Positions 8,911 through 17,197 of a stretch of DNA of 36,227 bases are shown here, piece by piece; position 1 is the stretch's first letter, and every line of letters starts with the position of its first letter. The notes under the pieces are model-generated. The model worked only from the letters and a program-made list of their open reading frames with translations. It made no database searches and was not told the DNA's origin. The DNA is from Microbacterium sp. B19 (GTDB lineage Bacteria; Actinomycetota; Actinomycetes; Actinomycetales; Microbacteriaceae). Both the position numbers and the translations under genes were made by a program. Location: positions 34 to 36,260 of the forward strand of contig NZ_BADA01000110.1 of the NCBI RefSeq assembly GCF_000333395.1, in the 5' to 3' direction.

Positions 8911-8973
8911 GACCTGCCGCCTTCGGAAGTGAGTGTTGACATCGTAGCGGTCAACCCGTTACCTTCGGCTAGC

Positions 8974-8982
8974 GGTCAGACC
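8974..8982. promoter_or_regulatory. FadR/LldR-like operator upstream of lactate permease
   Basis: GGTCAGACC is a perfect odd-centred palindrome 48 bp before the permease ATG. Two related half-sites lie nearby: GCGGTCAACC (8947-8956) and GTGGTCGAC (8988-8996). FadR-subfamily proteins bind TGGTnnnACCA-like sites, so this cluster is a reasonable target for the divergent regulator. Confidence 0.5.
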
Positions 8983-9029
8983 TCTTAGTGGTCGACGCTT
9001 CGCGACAACGACGTTCGAAGAAGGGCCCC

Positions 9030-10718
9030 ATGTACACGCCAGAGCTCGCGCCGATCGGTGCCAGCATCGTGCTCTCCGCTCTCGTGGCGAGCCTCCCGTT
9101 CCTCACCGTGTTCCTCGCCCTCGGCGTGCTGCGGTGGAAGGCGCACTGGGCCGGACTCGCCGGCCTCGGCGTCGCGCTGGCCGTCGCGGTCTTCGGATTC
9201 CGCATGCCGGTCGACCTCGCCGCGCTCTCGGCCACGCAGGGCTTCGTCTTCGGCCTCTTCCCGATCATGTGGATCGTCCTCAACGCCATCTGGCTGTACG
9301 AGCTCACCGTGCGCAGCGGCCGGTTCGAGGACCTGCGCCTCGTCATCAACGCCCTCAGCGACGACCCTCGCATCCAGGCGATCATCATCGCCTTCGGATT
9401 CGGCGGACTCCTCGAGGCCCTCGCCGGCTTCGGTGCACCGGTCGCCATCACGGGCGTGATGCTCATGGCCGTCGGCTTCACGCCGATGCGCGCCGCCATC
9501 ATCGTGCTCCTGGCCAACACCGCACCCGTGGCGTTCGGGGCGGTCGGGACGCCGATCGTCACCGCCGGAAGCCTCACCGGCATCGACTATCACGAGATCG
9601 GTGCGTACGTCGGGCATCAGACGCCGCTCGTCGCCCTGTTCGTGCCCTTCATCCTCGTGCTGCTGGCCGACGGGTGGCGCGGCATCAAGGAGACCTGGCC
9701 CGCGGCCCTCACGTTCGGCGCCGTGTTCGCCGTCGCCCAGTGGGTCAGCGCCACCTGGATCTCGGTCGAGCTGACCGACATCGTGGCATCCCTCGCCGGT
9801 ATCGCCGCCGCCGTGCTGCTGCTGCGCTTCTGGCAGCCCCGCGGCACCGCGGCGGCCCGCGAGCGCCTGCTCAAGGAGCGCGCGACGAGCCTCGTCGGAG
9901 CAAGCGTCCCCGCCACGGGCGGCGGCGCCGGATCCACGGATGCCGAATCCTCGGTCGAGCGCCCCCGCCTCACCCCGCGCGTGGTGTTCCTCGCGCTGTT
10001 CCCCTACCTGCTCGTGATCCTCGTGTTCTCGCTCGCGAAGCTCTGGACGCCCGTGAAGTCGTTCCTCGCGAGCACCGACGTGAAGATCCCGTGGCCGGGC
10101 CTCGACGGAAACATCCTCACCGCGAGCGGCAAAGCCGCCGGTTCCACCGTCTACACCTTCGCGTGGCTCTCGTCCGCGGGCAGCCTGCTGATCCTGTGCG
10201 GCATCGTCGTCGCGCTCGTCTACCGCCTGCCGTTGCGGGAGGCGGGACGAGCCTGGATCCAGACGCTCGTGAAGCTCCGCTTCTCCCTGCTCACCGTCGG
10301 CTCCGTGCTCGCCCTCGCCTACGTCATGAACATGTCCGGCATGACGCTCACGATCGGCGCCTGGATCGCGGGCACGGGTGCCCTGTTCGCCTTCCTCTCC
10401 CCGATCCTCGGCTGGTTCGGCACGGCGGTGACCGGCTCCGACACGAGCGCCAACGCCCTCTTCGCCACCCTGCAGCAGAGCGCGGCACTCCAGGCCGGCA
10501 TCGACCCGACGCTCCTGGTCGCCGCGAACACCTCCGGCGGCGTCATCGGCAAGATGATCAGCCCGCAGAACCTCGCGATCGCCGCCACAGCCGTCGGCCT
10601 GGTCGGACAGGAGTCCGCGATCCTCCGCAAGGTCATCTGGTGGAGCGTCGGGATGCTCGTCGTGATGTGCCTGCTCGTGGGCCTGCAGTCGTCGGTCCTG
10701 TCCTGGATGCTCCCCTGA
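9030..10718 (+). CDS. lldP: L-lactate permease (LctP family)
   Basis: Integral membrane proton/lactate symporter of 562 residues, the usual family length, with about 12-14 hydrophobic helices. Characteristic segments are [19 protein letters not shown] (about 125-145), [14 protein letters not shown] and the C-terminal [15 protein letters not shown] plus [22 protein letters not shown]. The start is ATG 9030 rather than the upstream GTG at 8988, because GAAGAAGGG precedes it and [10 protein letters not shown] leads directly into the first helix. It is first in an operon with lldD (28-nt gap) and presumably controlled by the divergent FadR-like regulator. Confidence 0.93.
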   Translation: MYTPELAPIGASIVLSALVASLPFLTVFLALGVLRWKAHWAGLAGLGVALAVAVFGFRMPVDLAALSATQGFVFGLFPIMWIVLNAIWLYELTVRSGRFEDLRLVINALSDDPRIQAIIIAFGFGGLLEALAGFGAPVAITGVMLMAVGFTPMRAAIIVLLANTAPVAFGAVGTPIVTAGSLTGIDYHEIGAYVGHQTPLVALFVPFILVLLADGWRGIKETWPAALTFGAVFAVAQWVSATWISVELTDIVASLAGIAAAVLLLRFWQPRGTAAARERLLKERATSLVGASVPATGGGAGSTDAESSVERPRLTPRVVFLALFPYLLVILVFSLAKLWTPVKSFLASTDVKIPWPGLDGNILTASGKAAGSTVYTFAWLSSAGSLLILCGIVVALVYRLPLREAGRAWIQTLVKLRFSLLTVGSVLALAYVMNMSGMTLTIGAWIAGTGALFAFLSPILGWFGTAVTGSDTSANALFATLQQSAALQAGIDPTLLVAANTSGGVIGKMISPQNLAIAATAVGLVGQESAILRKVIWWSVGMLVVMCLLVGLQSSVLSWMLP

Positions 10719-10746
10719 CCCTTCCCTCCCCCTCGAAAGGCACGCC

Positions 10747-12000
10747 ATGTCCGCCGTGACACGCCAGTTCCCCAACCCGGTCGAGCTGCTCGAGCTGATG
10801 CAGTTCAAGCGCCCCGATTTCAACGGACGCCGCCGCCGGCTGAACGCCGCGCTGACGATCGCCGACCTCCGCGACATCGCCAAGCGCCGCACGCCGGCCG
10901 CCGCGTTCGACTACACCGACGGCGCCGCCGACAGCGAGGAGGGTCTCGCCCGCGCCCGCCAGGCCTTCGCCGACGTCGAGTTCCACCCGTCGATCCTGCG
11001 CGACGTGTCGCACGTCGACACGACCTGCCAGATCTTCGGCGGCTCATCGGCCCTCCCGTTCGGCATCGCGCCGACCGGCTTCACGCGGCTGATGCAGACC
11101 GAAGGCGAGATCGCCGGAGCCGGGGCCGCGGGGGCAGCCGGCATCCCGTTCACGCTCTCGACGCTGGGCACGAGCTCGATCGAGGCGGTCAAGGAGGCGA
11201 ACCCGCACGGGCGCAACTGGTTCCAGCTGTACGTGATGAAGCAGCGCGAGATCTCGTACGCGCTCGTCGAACGCGCGGCCGCCGCGGGCTTCGACACGCT
11301 GTTCTTCACCGTCGACACCCCGGTGGCCGGTGCCCGCCTGCGCGACAAGCGCAACGGCTTCTCGATCCCGCCGCAGCTGAGCGTCTCGACGATCATCGAC
11401 GCCCTTCCCCGCCCCTGGTGGTGGTGGGACTTCCTCACCACCCCGAAGCTCGAGTTCGCCTCGCTCAGCGCCACCGGCGGCACCGTCGGTGAGCTGCTGA
11501 ACTCCGCGATGGACCCGTCGATCTCGTTCGACGACCTCGCCGAGATCCGGGCACTCTGGCCCGGCAAGCTCGTCATCAAGGGCGTGCAGAACGTCGAGGA
11601 CTCACGTCGCCTCGCCGACCTCGGCGTCGACGGCATCGTCCTCTCCAACCACGGCGGACGCCAGCTCGACCGGGCCCCGGTGCCGTTCCACCTCCTGCCC
11701 GAGGTCGTGCGCGAGGTCGGCGCCGACACCGAGATCGCGATCGACACCGGCATCATGAACGGCGCCGACATCGTGGCATCCATCGCCCAGGGGGCCAAGT
11801 TCACGCTCATCGGTCGCGCGTACCTGTACGGGCTGATGGCGGGGGGCCGTCAGGGGGTCGACCGGGCGATCCAGATCCTCGCCGACCAGGTCGTCCGCAC
11901 GATGCAGCTGCTCCAGGTGACCTCGCTCGCCGAGCTGACCCCGGCGCACGTCACGCAACTCGAGCGCCTCGTCCCGCGACAGGTGGCTGCGCGAGTCTGA
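10747..12000 (+). CDS. lldD: FMN-dependent L-lactate dehydrogenase
   Basis: Flavoprotein of 417 residues that oxidises L-lactate to pyruvate, passing electrons to the membrane quinone pool. It belongs to the (S)-2-hydroxy-acid oxidase TIM-barrel family: [13 protein letters not shown] near 54-66, the FMN contact [11 protein letters not shown] (108-117), LYVMKQRE (161-168), Lys278 in LVIKGV, and the active-site His302 with Arg305 in SNHGGRQLD (300-308). The C-terminus has [18 protein letters not shown] precedes the ATG. Together with the permease it forms an L-lactate uptake-and-oxidation operon; its pyruvate could feed PEP synthase at the left edge. A palindromic hairpin follows 29 nt after the stop. 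Confidence 0.93.
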   Translation: MSAVTRQFPNPVELLELMQFKRPDFNGRRRRLNAALTIADLRDIAKRRTPAAAFDYTDGAADSEEGLARARQAFADVEFHPSILRDVSHVDTTCQIFGGSSALPFGIAPTGFTRLMQTEGEIAGAGAAGAAGIPFTLSTLGTSSIEAVKEANPHGRNWFQLYVMKQREISYALVERAAAAGFDTLFFTVDTPVAGARLRDKRNGFSIPPQLSVSTIIDALPRPWWWWDFLTTPKLEFASLSATGGTVGELLNSAMDPSISFDDLAEIRALWPGKLVIKGVQNVEDSRRLADLGVDGIVLSNHGGRQLDRAPVPFHLLPEVVREVGADTEIAIDTGIMNGADIVASIAQGAKFTLIGRAYLYGLMAGGRQGVDRAIQILADQVVRTMQLLQVTSLAELTPAHVTQLERLVPRQVAARV

Positions 12001-12029
12001 CCCCTCGCCGTCGTGCGGAGTTCGTCGAC

Positions 12030-12065
12030 GACACGCCGTGTCCGGAGGGTTCGGCACGGCGTGTC
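12030..12065. terminator. Hairpin after lldD, related to repeat family A
   Basis: Perfect 11-bp arms GACACGCCGTG (12030-12040) and CACGGCGTGTC (12055-12065), 14-nt loop, with an outer dyad GGAGTTC/GAACTCC (12017-12023, 12072-12078). It starts 29 nt after the lldD stop, the same offset seen for family A elements, and contains their ACACGCCG/CGGCGTGT core without the flanking GTGTCCA. Likely the operon terminator. Confidence 0.6.
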
Positions 12066-12183
12066 ACGGCGGAACTCCCCGAGACGGCCACCGGGCGGAG
12101 CCACCCCCGGATCATCCCCGCGGCGGACCCGGATACACCCGCGGACGGACGACCCGGATGCCAGACCCCGGTGGGATGGAGGC

Positions 12184-12921
12184 ATGTCCGCACCCACCCC
12201 TCCCGTCCTCACGGCATCCGGTCTCGTCAAGACCTACGGCGATCTGCGCGCGCTCGACGACGTGTCGCTGACCATTCGCGGCGGCGAGTCGGTCGCCGTC
12301 ATGGGCGCCTCCGGCTCGGGGAAGACGACGCTGCTGCACTGTCTCGCCGCGATCCTGGCTCCCGACACCGGTTCGGTCGTTCTGAGCGCGCCGGGCGCGG
12401 AGCCGATCGAGCTCGTCGGCCTCGACGAGGGCGAGCGCGCCCGCGTCCGCCGCAACGCGCTCGGTTTCGTGTTCCAGGAGCACCTGCTTCTCCCCGAACT
12501 CACCGCGGTCGAGAACGCCGCGCTGCCCCTGCTGCTCCAGGGGCAGCGGAGACAGGATGCCGAGCGGCACGCGGCCGCGTGGCTCGCGATGCTCGGCCTC
12601 GCCGGCCTCGAGCAGCGCCGGATCGGACAGCTGTCGGGCGGGCAGGCGCAGCGCGTCGCGATCGCGCGCGCCCAGGTGACGGGGGCTCCCGTGGTGTTCG
12701 CGGACGAGCCGACCGGGGCGCTGGACTCCGCGACCTCGGCCGACGTGCTCGCGGCGCTCCTCGGCGCGACCGTCGGCCAGGGGCGCACGCTCGTCATGGT
12801 CACGCACGACGCCGAGGTGGCGCGCCGGTGCTCGCGGATCGTGCGGTTGCGCGACGGGCGGATCGTCGACGACACCGCCGTAGCCGCCGGGGCCGTCGCC
12901 GCGCGCGAGGACGCGCGATGA
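12184..12921 (+). CDS. ABC transporter ATP-binding protein (MacB/LolD type)
   Basis: ATPase of 245 residues. Walker A is GASGSGKTT (41-49), the Q-loop VFQEHLLLPELTAVEN, the signature LSGGQAQRVAIARAQ, Walker B VVFADEPTGALD and the H-loop MVTHD. The EPTGALD sequence and length are typical of the LolD/MacB/FtsE group, which powers FtsX-like permeases that work on substrates in the membrane or outside it rather than classic import. The ATG at 12184 is in-frame with the conserved LTASGLVKTYG; upstream codons are not family-like. Its stop overlaps the permease start (ATGA), so the two are translationally coupled. Confidence 0.92.
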   Translation: MSAPTPPVLTASGLVKTYGDLRALDDVSLTIRGGESVAVMGASGSGKTTLLHCLAAILAPDTGSVVLSAPGAEPIELVGLDEGERARVRRNALGFVFQEHLLLPELTAVENAALPLLLQGQRRQDAERHAAAWLAMLGLAGLEQRRIGQLSGGQAQRVAIARAQVTGAPVVFADEPTGALDSATSADVLAALLGATVGQGRTLVMVTHDAEVARRCSRIVRLRDGRIVDDTAVAAGAVAAREDAR

Positions 12922-14234
12922 GCGCCGTCCTCCCCCTCGCGCGGATGCTGGCGCGACCGAGCCGCCAGGGGCGCGCGGCGATCGTGCTGCCCGTCGTCGC
13001 GTTCGCAGTGACGACGGCCCTGCTCCTCGTCGTCGCCGGCGGCGCGGCCATGTTCCTCGTCGACCCGCGCGCGGTCGCGGGCGGCGGCCTCTATGGCACG
13101 CTCGCGGTGCTCGCCCTCGTTCTGCTCGCGGTCCCGCTCGCCACCCTCGGTGCCGCCGCGGCCCGTCTGTCGAGCCGTCGCCGCAACGACCGGCTCGCCA
13201 CACTGCGCCTCCTCGGCGCGAGCACGCGCGAGATCTGGGCGCTCACGATCCTGGAGGCGACGCTCACCGCGGCCGCGGGCGCTCTCGCGGGGGTCGTGCT
13301 GTACCTCGTGCTGCTCCCGGCGGTCGGTCTGCTGCCGTTCTTCGGCGGTCCGGTCGGGATCGCGGCCGTGGCGGCCGCGCCGCTGCTCGTGGTCGGAGTG
13401 ACCGCGGCGGTGGTCGCCATCGCGGCGGTCAGCTCGGCCGCGGGACTCCGGCGCGTCACCGTCACGCCGCTGGGCGTCCGCACGCGCAGTGCCGTGCCTC
13501 CGAAGCGCTGGTGGATGCTCGTGGTCGGCGGCATCCTGATCCTGCTCGTCGCGGGAGCCGTGTCGAACGTCGGCGCGGTGCGCTCCGCGGCGATCAACGC
13601 CGTGCTCATCGGCCTGTTCGCGGCCGGCATGGCCCTGCTGAACCTCATCGGTGCGCCGATCGTCGCCGCCCGCGGACGCGCAATGGCCCGCACCGCCCCG
13701 ACGGCCGCGCGCCTCATCGCCGGCCGCGAACTCGCCGCCCACCCCGGACCCGCGTGGCGCCGGGTGTCGGGCATGGCGCTCGTGTCGTTCATCGCCGTCG
13801 TGGCCGGGAGCGGCCTGGCACTGGTCGACCTCTCCGGCGGCACGAATCCGATGCTCGCCGACATCCGCACCGGCGTGCTGGTGACGCTCGCGATCGCGTT
13901 CGTGCTCCTCTCCTGCGCGGTCGCGGTGACGCAGGCGTCCGCCGCCCTCGAGGACCGCGAGCTGATCGTGGGCCTGGACCTCCTCGGCATCCCGGATGCC
14001 GAACTCCGCCGCGCCCGCCGACTGACGGTCATGGTGCCGCTGCGGTGGGCGTCGCTCGGCGGCGCGGCCCTGGGGGCGGTCCTGGCGTTCCCGATCGTGA
14101 GCGCGAGCGTCGTCGTCGCGCCGGTGTCGATCGCGACGGTCCTGGGCACCTTCGTCGTCGGCTTCGCGCTGGTCGCCGCGGCCCTGGCATCCACTCGTCC
14201 GATCGTGAGCGGCATCCGTCGCGGCACGCTGTAG
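12918..14234 (+). CDS. FtsX-like ABC transporter permease
   Basis: Membrane protein of 438 residues with roughly eight hydrophobic helices in two groups of four (about 20-200 and 205-438), consistent with two FtsX-type modules in one chain. The cytoplasmic segment RRRNDRLATLRLLGASTREIW (about 90-110) is the classic coupling motif after the second helix of an FtsX domain; a related EDRELIVGLDLLGIPDAELRRAR recurs in the second half. No large extracytoplasmic domain is present, unlike MacB itself. Start at ATG 12918 overlaps the ATPase stop. Substrate unknown; peptide or lipid extrusion or bacitracin-like resistance would fit the family. A family A repeat starts 22 nt after the stop. Confidence 0.88.
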   Translation: MSAVLPLARMLARPSRQGRAAIVLPVVAFAVTTALLLVVAGGAAMFLVDPRAVAGGGLYGTLAVLALVLLAVPLATLGAAAARLSSRRRNDRLATLRLLGASTREIWALTILEATLTAAAGALAGVVLYLVLLPAVGLLPFFGGPVGIAAVAAAPLLVVGVTAAVVAIAAVSSAAGLRRVTVTPLGVRTRSAVPPKRWWMLVVGGILILLVAGAVSNVGAVRSAAINAVLIGLFAAGMALLNLIGAPIVAARGRAMARTAPTAARLIAGRELAAHPGPAWRRVSGMALVSFIAVVAGSGLALVDLSGGTNPMLADIRTGVLVTLAIAFVLLSCAVAVTQASAALEDRELIVGLDLLGIPDAELRRARRLTVMVPLRWASLGGAALGAVLAFPIVSASVVVAPVSIATVLGTFVVGFALVAAALASTRPIVSGIRRGTL

Positions 14235-14256
14235 GCCGGAGCGGCGTCCGGGTTGA

Positions 14257-14307
14257 GTGTCCAAGACACGCGGACCGCGGCGCGCGGCATCCGCGTGTCC
14301 TGGACAC
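14257..14307. repeat. Family A palindromic repeat, copy 1
   Basis: 51 bp: arms 14257-14274 (GTGTCCAAGACACGCGGA) and 14290-14307 (one mismatch to its complement), 15-bp spacer. Each arm contains its own dyad GTGTC-CAA-GACAC. It begins 22 nt after the permease stop and ends 60 nt before the Nudix gene. Confidence 0.85.
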
Positions 14308-14355
14308 CGAACCGGCGGGCGGCGGGCGCGACACGGGCGGGAAACGCGTCGGTGC

Positions 14356-14361
14356 TACCGT
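14356..14361 (+). promoter_or_regulatory. -10 element of leaderless Nudix mRNA
   Basis: TACCGT, then GCGGGG, then the ATG at 14368. The 6-nt spacing implies a transcript starting at the start codon. Confidence 0.5.
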
Positions 14362-14367
14362 GCGGGG

Positions 14368-14775
14368 ATGATCCCGGATGCCACGACCCCGCGCCTCATC
14401 CACGTTTCGGCGGCGGTCATCACCGACGCGGACGGGCGTCTGCTGCTCGTCCGCAAGGCCGGCACGACGGCGTTCATGCAGCCCGGCGGCAAGCCCGAGC
14501 CGGGCGAGACGCCGGCTGAGACCCTCGCGCGCGAGCTGAGCGAGGAGCTCGGGCTGCGCGTGGACGCCACGACCGCCGAGCCGCTCGGATCCTTCACCGC
14601 CTCCGCGGCGAACGAGCCCGGCTTCGCGGTGGTCGCGGACGTGTTCCGCGTCGACATCGGCGACCAGCAGCCGGTCCCGGATGCCGAGATCGCCGAGCTC
14701 CGCTGGGTCACCGCCGCAACGGCATCCGGTCTGGAGATCGCCCCACTCGCGCAGGAGTACTTCCTGCCGTCCTGA
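14368..14775 (+). CDS. Nudix (MutT-type) hydrolase
   Basis: Protein of 135 residues with an exact Nudix box: G-x5-E from GGKPEPGE, then x7, then RELSEELGL (R-E-U-x-E-E-x-G-U). Nudix enzymes cleave nucleoside diphosphates linked to another moiety with Mg2+ held by the box glutamates. The preceding FMQPGGKPE resembles small cytosolic 'housecleaning' members, but the substrate cannot be told from sequence. Start at ATG 14368, set by the leaderless promoter and by HVSAAVITDADGRLLLVRK, the first strand of the fold. It stands alone, with family A repeats on both sides. Confidence 0.9.
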   Translation: MIPDATTPRLIHVSAAVITDADGRLLLVRKAGTTAFMQPGGKPEPGETPAETLARELSEELGLRVDATTAEPLGSFTASAANEPGFAVVADVFRVDIGDQQPVPDAEIAELRWVTAATASGLEIAPLAQEYFLPS

Positions 14776-14803
14776 CGGGTCGCGCGGCCCCCGGCACCGC
14801 CGA

Positions 14804-14855
14804 GTGTCCAGAACACGCCGCATCGCGACCGCACCTGACGGCGTGTCCTGGACAC
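14804..14855. repeat. Family A palindromic repeat, copy 2 (CGCCG subtype)
   Basis: 52 bp from GTGTCCAGAACACGCCG to CGGCGTGTCCTGGACAC with an 18-bp spacer and one mismatch between arms. It begins 28 nt after the Nudix stop. It forms a tandem pair with copy 3, whose start is 83 bp further on. Confidence 0.85.
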
Positions 14856-14886
14856 TGGGCCGGAATCCCCCGCCGCCCCCGCTTCG

Positions 14887-14937
14887 GTGTCCAAGACACG
14901 CGGATGCCACGGCGCCACGTCCGCGTGTCTTGGACAC
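14887..14937. repeat. Family A palindromic repeat, copy 3
   Basis: 51 bp with perfect 18-bp arms (14887-14904, 14920-14937) and a 15-bp spacer that is itself nearly palindromic (GGCGCC centre). The right flank ACTCAAC is shared with copies 4 and 5. Confidence 0.9.
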
Positions 14938-14976
14938 TCAACCGGCAGGAGCGCGCGGCGGGACCCGGCGTCCGCG

Positions 14977-14982
14977 TACGCT
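14977..14982 (+). promoter_or_regulatory. -10 element of leaderless mRNA for the unknown 116-aa protein
   Basis: TACGCT followed by 6 nt (gaccgg) and the GTG at 14989. It fixes the start of this gene, since the frame itself stays open through the upstream repeat. Confidence 0.5.
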
Positions 14983-14988
14983 GACCGG

Positions 14989-15339
14989 GTGCGTGAGGAC
15001 TGGATCGAACACCGCCGCGCGGGCGACGGCGAACTGCTCGGCTGGATCGAGCCCGCGGGCGAGGACTTCGTCGCGATCGACCTGCTCGGACACCGCCGCA
15101 CCGACCCGGTCGACTGGCTGACGGCCGAGGAGACCCTCGACGCGCTCGGCATCTCGTACCTTGCGGACCTCTTCGACCTCCGCCTCGACGACGGGTCGTG
15201 GCTGCGGGTGCGGATCGCCGAGGTGTCGGTCGGGGGCATCCGGGTGAAGAAGGACGACTTCGGCGCCGTCGGCGCGCCCCAGCTGTACTACGACGTGGCG
15301 TTCCCGGTCGACCCCGAGCGACTCCGCCCCGCGCGCTGA
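14989..15339 (+). CDS. Conserved-looking small protein of unknown function
   Basis: Acidic soluble protein of 116 residues (VREDWIEHRRAGDGE... ending PERLRPAR) without signal peptide, membrane segment or recognisable catalytic motif. The pattern of short strands (GELLGWIEPAGEDFVAIDLLG; GSWLRVRIAEVSVGGIRVKKDD) suggests a small beta-rich fold. Codon use is like its neighbours, so it is a real gene. The open frame runs upstream through a repeat, but the leaderless -10 at 14977 and the gene-like composition point to GTG 14989. It is bracketed on both sides by near-identical pairs of family A repeats. I do not recognise the family. Confidence 0.7.
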   Translation: MREDWIEHRRAGDGELLGWIEPAGEDFVAIDLLGHRRTDPVDWLTAEETLDALGISYLADLFDLRLDDGSWLRVRIAEVSVGGIRVKKDDFGAVGAPQLYYDVAFPVDPERLRPAR

Positions 15340-15365
15340 GCCCTCGGCGCGTCCTCTCGCGCTGA

Positions 15366-15417
15366 GTGTCCAGAACACGCCGCACCGCGCGCACGCCCAA
15401 CGGCGTGTCTTGGACAC
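15366..15417. repeat. Family A palindromic repeat, copy 4 (CGCCG subtype)
   Basis: 52 bp, GTGTCCAGAACACGCCG ... CGGCGTGTCTTGGACAC, 18-bp spacer, two mismatches between arms. It begins 26 nt after the stop of the unknown gene. Paired with copy 5 at an offset of 84 bp, almost the same as copies 2-3. Confidence 0.85.
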
Positions 15418-15449
15418 TCAACAGGAATCCGGCGCCACGCCGACGTTCA

Positions 15450-15500
15450 GTGTCCAGAACACGCGGACGCCGCGGCGGCACGTCCGCGTGTCTTGGACAC
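15450..15500. repeat. Family A palindromic repeat, copy 5
   Basis: 51 bp, arms 15450-15467 and 15483-15500, 15-bp spacer. It ends 29 nt from the stop of the convergent SDR gene, so copies 4 and 5 each sit just behind one of two converging genes. Confidence 0.85.
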
Positions 15501-15529
15501 TCAACGAAGAGCCGGCACCGCCCGCCGCC

Positions 15530-17017
15530 TCACCACGAGCTCTTGCGGTAGTCCTTCAGGAAGATGCCGAAGAGGTCCTCGCCCGCCTCGCCGCGCACGA
15601 TCGGGTCGTACACGCGGGCGGCGCCGTCGACGAGGTCGAGCGGGGCGTGGAAGCCCTCCTCGGCCAGGCGGACCTTGGTGTAGTGCGGGCGCTCGTCGGT
15701 GATCCAGCCGGTGTCGACGGCGGTCATCAGGATGCCGTCGGACTCGAACATCTCGCGGGCGCTCGTGCGCGTGAGCATGTTCAGCGCGGCCTTGGCCATG
15801 TTGGTGTGCGGGTGTCCGGGGCCCTTGTATCCGCGGCCGAAGACGCCCTCCATCGCCGAGACGTTGACGATGTACTTCCTCCGCGCCGTCGACGCCGCCA
15901 TCGCGGGACGAAGCCGACTGACGAGCAGGAACGGAGCCGTCATGTTGGCCAGCTGCACCTCGAGCATCTCGAGGGGCTCGACCTGGTCGACGTGCTGCGT
16001 CCAGCTGTTGATGCGGTCCTCGTCGGGGACGAGGCCGCCCGCGTCGATCGCGGTACCCGCGGCCAGCCGCTCGAGCGACGACGACCCGGCGGCCATCGCC
16101 TCGGCGGTGAGCTCCTCGGCCGTGCGCGCGGCCGACGCGAGGATCGGATGCGCCGACACCGACTGCGCCAGCGCGAGCGGGTGGGCGTCGTTGGTGTGGC
16201 CGAACGTGACCAGCTCGGGCAGCGGTCCGTCGGGGAGCGGCGAGAGTTCGGCATCCACCAGGGGTTTGTACGCACCCGGCGAGCGCCGCACGGTCTGCGC
16301 GGCGTTGTTGATGAGGATGTCGAGCGGACCATCGGATGCCACCGACTCGGCGAGTCCGATGACCTGGGCGGGGTCGCGCAGGTCGATGCCGACGATCTTG
16401 AGGCGGTGTAGCCAGTCCGCACTGTCGGGGAGCGACGAGAAACGGCGCACGGCGTCGCGCGGGAAGCGGGTCGTGATCGTCGTGTGGGCGCCGTCGCGCA
16501 GCAGTCGCAGCGCGATGTACATGCCGATCTTCGCGCGGCCGCCGGTGAGCAGCGCGCGCTTGCCGGTGAGGTCGGTGCGGGCGTCGCGCTTGGCGTGACT
16601 CATCGCCGCGCAGGACGGGCACAGCTGGTGGTAGAACGCGTCGACGAGCGTGTACAGCTCTTTGCAGATGTAGCAGTTGCGGGCCTTGAGGAGTTCGCCG
16701 GCGTACGGCGTCTCGACGCGCGTCGCGAGGGGGATGCCGCGCGTCTCGTCGTCGATGCGGTCGGGCGCACCGGTCGCGGTCGCGGCGACCACGGCCTTGT
16801 CGGCGTCGGCGATGCGCTGGCGCTTCTCCTTGCGCGACTGCCGCTTGACGTCCTTGTAGAGCTTGCCGGTCTGGCGGCGCAGCGCGATGTAGGCCGGATC
16901 CTCGGGGTCGAGGGCCGACGCCGCGTCGAGCACGCGCAGCGCGATCTCGAGCTCATGGGGATCGATGGATGCCACGCGGCCGGCCTCGCGATCGGGTCTC
17001 GGAAGTGTTTCGGGCAC
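15530..17017 (-). CDS. SDR-family oxidoreductase with N-terminal zinc-ribbon-like motif
   Basis: Protein of 495 residues, about twice a normal short-chain dehydrogenase. Residues 1-110 are a basic helical region; 115-136 carry Cys115-x2-Cys118 and Cys133-x2-Cys136 (NCYICKE, CPSCAAM), a probable zinc site. The Rossmann domain starts at 152 with TGGRAKIG (158-165, replacing TGxxxGIG), then LINNAA (235-240) and the active-site Ser387 in VNVSAMEG. The usual YxxxK reads Thr405-N-M-A-Lys409, so the catalytic Tyr is missing at its normal place; Tyr397 is a possible substitute. Start at GTG 17017, set by the TACACT -10 five nt upstream. The oxidised substrate is unknown. Confidence 0.85.
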   Translation of the reverse strand: MPETLPRPDREAGRVASIDPHELEIALRVLDAASALDPEDPAYIALRRQTGKLYKDVKRQSRKEKRQRIADADKAVVAATATGAPDRIDDETRGIPLATRVETPYAGELLKARNCYICKELYTLVDAFYHQLCPSCAAMSHAKRDARTDLTGKRALLTGGRAKIGMYIALRLLRDGAHTTITTRFPRDAVRRFSSLPDSADWLHRLKIVGIDLRDPAQVIGLAESVASDGPLDILINNAAQTVRRSPGAYKPLVDAELSPLPDGPLPELVTFGHTNDAHPLALAQSVSAHPILASAARTAEELTAEAMAAGSSSLERLAAGTAIDAGGLVPDEDRINSWTQHVDQVEPLEMLEVQLANMTAPFLLVSRLRPAMAASTARRKYIVNVSAMEGVFGRGYKGPGHPHTNMAKAALNMLTRTSAREMFESDGILMTAVDTGWITDERPHYTKVRLAEEGFHAPLDLVDGAARVYDPIVRGEAGEDLFGIFLKDYRKSSW

Positions 17018-17022
17018 GGGAG

Positions 17023-17028
17023 AGTGTA
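17023..17028 (-). promoter_or_regulatory. -10 element of (near-)leaderless SDR mRNA
   Basis: On the minus strand TACACT is followed by 5 nt (CTCCC) and the GTG at 17017. No SD-like sequence lies between. Confidence 0.45.
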
Positions 17029-17078
17029 CCGAGGCCCGGCTGGGAGGCGCCCCGGGCGGCACTCCGCCCCGGGTTTCG

Positions 17079-17129
17079 GTGTCCAAGACACGCGGACCGT
17101 GCCGAGCGGCATCCGCGTGTTCTGGACAC
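17079..17129. repeat. Family A palindromic repeat, copy 6
   Basis: 51 bp, arms 17079-17096 and 17112-17129, 15-bp spacer, one mismatch. It lies 68 nt behind the acyltransferase stop and upstream of the SDR promoter, so it could insulate the two minus-strand genes. Confidence 0.85.
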
Positions 17130-17197
17130 TGAACGCGGCGCCGACGTCCGCCGAGACGCCTCTCAGCGCGCCGCCTGTTCCCGGCCCAGCACCGCGT

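Noticed and set aside
12022..12183. N-terminal extension of the ABC ATPase from an ATG at 12013
   Set aside because: The extra residues are Arg/Pro-rich, cross the lldD hairpin and have no family counterpart.
14257..17129. Insertion sequence or MITE with flanking target duplications
   Set aside because: No transposase, and no consistent short direct repeats directly outside the elements; REP-like is a better description.
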